Assembly: GCA_964236105.1 (NCBI GenBank)
Contig: CAXSBC010000002.1
Location: 1-64,000, forward strand
Direction: 5' to 3'
Length of the DNA: 64,000 nt
DNA from: Lichenicola sp964236105
GTDB lineage: Bacteria; Pseudomonadota; Alphaproteobacteria; Acetobacterales; Acetobacteraceae
Both the position numbers and the translations under genes were made by a program. Positions 61,691 through 64,000 of this stretch are shown here, in pieces; position 1 is the stretch's first letter, and the number at the start of each line of letters is the position of its first letter. The notes below the pieces were generated by a model. It did not search any database. It had not been told where the DNA came from and was given only the letters and a program-made list of their open reading frames with translations.

Positions 61691-62647
61691 CTAGCCGAAA
61701 TGGCTCCAGCCGGGGCGCGCGATCGGCATCGGCCGCGCGTCCGGTCCGACCACGTGGACGCCGTCGAGCCCGGCCTCGAACGTTCCGATCCGGGTGACGG
61801 CAATGCCGGCTGCTCCGGCAGCCGCGTGCAGCGCCGGCTCCGCCTCCGGCGGCACCGCCAGCAGCAGCTCGTAATCGTCGCCGCCGGTCAGGCGGCGCTC
61901 CAGCCAGGCCGGACCGGCGGCGCGGGCGGCTGGCGAGGCCGGGACCAGGACGGCATCGAGGCGGGCGCCGAGGCCGCTCTCGCGGCAGAGATGGCCGAGA
62001 TCCTGCACCAGCCCGTCCGAGACATCGATCGCCGCATGCGCGATCCCTCCCAGCGCCAGCCCGAGCCGGGGCTGCGGCAGGCGGTAGCGGTCGGCGAGGT
62101 ATCCGCTCGGATCGGCGAGCTCGCCCAGCAGGCAGGCCAGGCCCAGCGTGCCGTCGCCGACCGTGCCGGTGACCCAGATCCCGTCGCGGTCCCGCGCGCC
62201 GTTGCGACGCAGCACCGCATCCGGCGCCGCATGGCCCAGAATGGTCAGGGACAGCACCAGCGGACCGGTGGTGGCGGTGGTGTCGCCGCCGAGCAGCGAC
62301 AGGCCGTAGCGGGCCTGATCCTGCGCCAGCCCGGCCGAGAAGGCCGCGAACCAGTCGGCCGGCAGCGACGGCGGCACCGAGATCGTCATCAGGTAGCCGA
62401 GCGGCAGCGCGCCCATCGCCGCGAGATCGGACAGGTTCACGCGCAGCAGCTTGCGTCCCACCGTATCCGGCGGGTCGTCCGGCAGGAAATGCACGCCCGC
62501 GACCATGGCGTCGGCCGCGACCACCAGCGCGCGGCCGGGCGGCGGCAGCAGCACGGCCGCATCGTCTGACAGCGCCAGCGCGCCGGGTCCGGCCAGCGCG
62601 CGGAAGTGGCGCGCGATGAACGCGAACTCCGCCGCCGGCGCGTCCAA
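61691..62647 (-). CDS. thiL: Thiamine-monophosphate kinase
   Basis: ThiL phosphorylates thiamine monophosphate to the active diphosphate. The 318-residue protein has the acidic ATP/magnesium loop (ALSDDAAVLLPPPGRALVVA, DAMVAGVHFLPDDPP), then KLLRVNLSDLAAMGALPLGY, SLLGGDTTATTGPLVLSLTI and AIDVSDGLVQDLGHLC. RRLTGGDDYELLLAVPPEA is the C-terminal signature. It starts 3 bp after the nusB stop. Confidence 0.96.
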   Translation of the reverse strand: MDAPAAEFAFIARHFRALAGPGALALSDDAAVLLPPPGRALVVAADAMVAGVHFLPDDPPDTVGRKLLRVNLSDLAAMGALPLGYLMTISVPPSLPADWFAAFSAGLAQDQARYGLSLLGGDTTATTGPLVLSLTILGHAAPDAVLRRNGARDRDGIWVTGTVGDGTLGLACLLGELADPSGYLADRYRLPQPRLGLALGGIAHAAIDVSDGLVQDLGHLCRESGLGARLDAVLVPASPAARAAGPAWLERRLTGGDDYELLLAVPPEAEPALHAAAGAAGIAVTRIGTFEAGLDGVHVVGPDARPMPIARPGWSHFG

Positions 62648-62650
62648 GGC

Positions 62651-63187
62651 TCAGCCCGTCGCCGTTCCGTCGGGCGCCACCCCTGCCAGCCCGAAATCCT
62701 GCGGCCGCAACCGGCGGCCGATCGTGTCGAGCAGCCCGTTCACCATGCGCGGCTCGTCACCGGAGAAGAAGCCGCTGGCGACGTCGAGATATTCGTTGAT
62801 CACCACCCGGCCAGGCGGACCGTCGCTCATCGTCAGCTCGCCGCTGGCCGCCCGCAGCAGCGCGCGCAGCACCGGATCGAGCCGCGCGAGCGGCCACTCC
62901 TCCGGCAGCGCCTTGGAGATCATCGAGTCGAGCAGGTCCTGCTGCGTGACCGCCGTGCGCACGATGCGGCCGAACAGCGCCACGTCGGCGTCGGGCACGC
63001 GGCCTTCCTCGTAGCCGCCGGTGCCGGGCAGCTCGCCCAGCCGGTGGCGCACGAACTGGTCGATCACGCTCTCGGCGCTCTCGTTGCCCTGCTCGCTCTG
63101 GAACAGCGCCTGGACGGCGCCGACCCGGGCGGCGGTGCGCGGGCGCGTGCGTGCCCCCGCCCTGCGGCGCGGCTGTTCCTCGGCCAT
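62651..63187 (-). CDS. nusB: Transcription antitermination protein NusB
   Basis: NusB with NusE forms the boxA-binding antitermination complex for rRNA operons. The 178-residue all-helical protein has an Arg-rich start (residues 1-22), AARVGAVQALFQSEQGNESA, PLARLDPVLRALLRAASGEL and VVINEYLDVASGFFSGDEPR, then MVNGLLDTIGRRLRP. The start at 63187 follows TGATGGCCGAGGA-type sequence and could be slightly upstream. nrdR is 55 bp upstream; the ribDEH genes that often lie between them are absent. Confidence 0.95.
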   Translation of the reverse strand: MAEEQPRRRAGARTRPRTAARVGAVQALFQSEQGNESAESVIDQFVRHRLGELPGTGGYEEGRVPDADVALFGRIVRTAVTQQDLLDSMISKALPEEWPLARLDPVLRALLRAASGELTMSDGPPGRVVINEYLDVASGFFSGDEPRMVNGLLDTIGRRLRPQDFGLAGVAPDGTATG

Positions 63188-63242
63188 CAGGCTCGGGCCC
63201 TGCGGCAATGCGGTCGGCGTCTCATGACGGTCATGGCAGGCT

Positions 63243-63773
63243 TCATCGTCCCTTTGGACGGTCAGGTCCAGCCTGCACGGCCGGGTTTGCGGCCCCGTCG
63301 GCGGTCGCGGCGACAGCGAGCGCGTCCGGCGACAGCGAGCCGAGGATCGCCTCGAAGTCGCGGGCCTCGCGGAAGTCGCGGTAGACGCTGGCAAACCGGA
63401 CATAGGCGACGGCATCGACCTCGCGCAGCGTGTCCATCACGCGCTCGCCGAGCTCGGCACTCGGGATCTCGGTCTCGCCCGACGCCTCGAGCTGGCGCAC
63501 CAGGCCGTTGACGATGCGCTCGATGCGCTCCTCGTCCACCGGGCGCTTGCGCATGGCGATGCGGATCGAGCGGGCCAGCTTGTCGCGCTCGAACGGCACG
63601 CGGCGGGCATCGGACTTGATCACCACCAGGTCGCGCAGCTGCACCCGCTCGATGGTGGTGAAGCGCTGGCCGCAGCCGGTGCAGTACCGGCGGCGACGGA
63701 TCGCGGCGCCATCCTCGTTCGGGCGGCTGTCTTTGACCTGCGTGTCCTCGTGGCCGCAGAACGGGCAGCGCAT
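63243..63773 (-). CDS. nrdR: Transcriptional repressor NrdR
   Basis: NrdR senses ATP/dATP and represses ribonucleotide reductase genes. The 176-residue protein has the N-terminal zinc ribbon (MRCPFCGHEDTQVKDSRPNE, RRYCTGCGQRFTTIE) and the ATP-cone domain (VVIKSDARRVPFERDKLARS, IRIAMRKRPVDEERIERIVN, VMDTLREVDAVAYVRFASVY, RDFREARDFEAIL). The tail is variable. The start at 63773 is fixed by the zinc ribbon. It is the first visible gene of an nrdR-nusB-thiL unit. Confidence 0.97.
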   Translation of the reverse strand: MRCPFCGHEDTQVKDSRPNEDGAAIRRRRYCTGCGQRFTTIERVQLRDLVVIKSDARRVPFERDKLARSIRIAMRKRPVDEERIERIVNGLVRQLEASGETEIPSAELGERVMDTLREVDAVAYVRFASVYRDFREARDFEAILGSLSPDALAVAATADGAANPAVQAGPDRPKGR

Positions 63774-63901
63774 GCGATGGTCCTGATCAAGATCGTTGGA
63801 AGGCCGCCTCGAACAGGTGCGCTCCGTCACCGGTCGTGACAAGTGTGGCGTCGCGCCACGCACCGGCCGATCATCCGCCCCGCGCATCGGGAGCCTGCCG
63901 C

Positions 63902-64000
63902 ATGATCCAGCATCCTCCACGCTCCGCGCGGCGGCCGGCAGACAGCCTGGCAGCCAGCGCGACACCCGCCCTGCCCCGCCTGCGCATCGACGCCGCCAGG
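63902..64000 (+). CDS. Possible 5' end of an unidentified gene (runs off window)
   Basis: An open frame begins at ATG 63902, 8 nt after GGGAG, and stays open for 33 codons to the window edge. It is divergent from nrdR. The first residues (MIQHPPRSARRPADSLAASA, then TPALPRLRIDAAR) show no recognisable domain. The well-placed Shine-Dalgarno is the main support; GC-rich chance ORFs of this length are common. Confidence 0.35.
   Translation, partial: MIQHPPRSARRPADSLAASATPALPRLRIDAAR

Overview
The window is GC-rich chromosomal DNA from an alphaproteobacterium, most likely Acetobacteraceae/Rhodospirillales. This rests on gene content and order, since no 16S rRNA gene is present. The supporting marks are pcm-tolC-popZ-valS, argS-SPOR-nagZ-scpA-scpB-tatB-tatC-serS, a GAAC-N7-GAAC (GTTC-N7-GTTC) LexA box between ssb and uvrA, and a Tat-exported PaoABC-type aldehyde oxidoreductase. 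Gene density is high, overlaps of the ATGA/GTGA type are common, and I see no insertion sequence, phage module, rRNA operon or CRISPR array.

Layout. 0.2-2.7 kb: an outer-membrane efflux lipoprotein divergent from its probable TetR repressor, with a near-perfect palindromic operator between them. 2.8-9.6 kb: tRNA-Thr, dcd, murA, hisG (short form), hisD, infA (with a possible translated leader), maf, a minimal RNase E/G, yacG and tRNA-Phe. 9.7-11.5 kb: a Wzm/Wzt-like polysaccharide ABC exporter bracketed by tRNA-Phe and tRNA-Lys. 11.5-15.6 kb (minus): gyrA, coaD and a cyclophilin. 15.75-16.7 kb: an Xre/ParS-type antitoxin followed by a RES-domain toxin gene broken by two frameshifts. 16.75-20.4 kb: ssb and uvrA divergent around a LexA box. 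20.4-24.4 kb: a beta-hydroxyacid dehydrogenase, an NDUFAF6-like protein, Fe superoxide dismutase, yajC and a DUF815 ATPase. 24.5-29.6 kb: two tandem paralogous GT4-type glycosyltransferases and a DUF4214-GT2 protein.

29.7-37.8 kb is one long minus-strand run: argS, SPOR protein, nagZ, scpA, scpB, tatB, tatC, serS. tatA is absent from its usual place. erpA and xth lie on the other strand at 37.9-39.1 kb. 39.1-41.9 kb holds the most unusual locus: a tight three-gene operon with a membrane-anchored single-ring ClpB/ClpA-type AAA+ ATPase flanked by two unrecognised membrane-anchored proteins. 41.95-45.9 kb is paoC-paoB-paoA, divergent from an exported M61-type metallopeptidase. 48.1-52.2 kb has two metallophosphoesterases, an LEA14-like lipoprotein and a membrane protein with a fourfold internal repeat. 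52.2-59.7 kb is pcm, tolC, popZ, valS and ilvD. 59.9-63.8 kb has tRNA-Cys, an AtzE/AtzG-type amidase pair, thiL, nusB and nrdR. The window ends in the start of a possible divergent gene.

Most genes are housekeeping: envelope assembly, tRNA charging, nucleotide and amino-acid metabolism, chromosome maintenance. The accessory signals are the AAA+ envelope operon, the decayed RES/Xre pair, the glycosyltransferase block and ABC exporter, the AtzEG pair, and several perfect palindromes in short intergenic gaps. Functions come from reading motifs and family length; no database search was possible.
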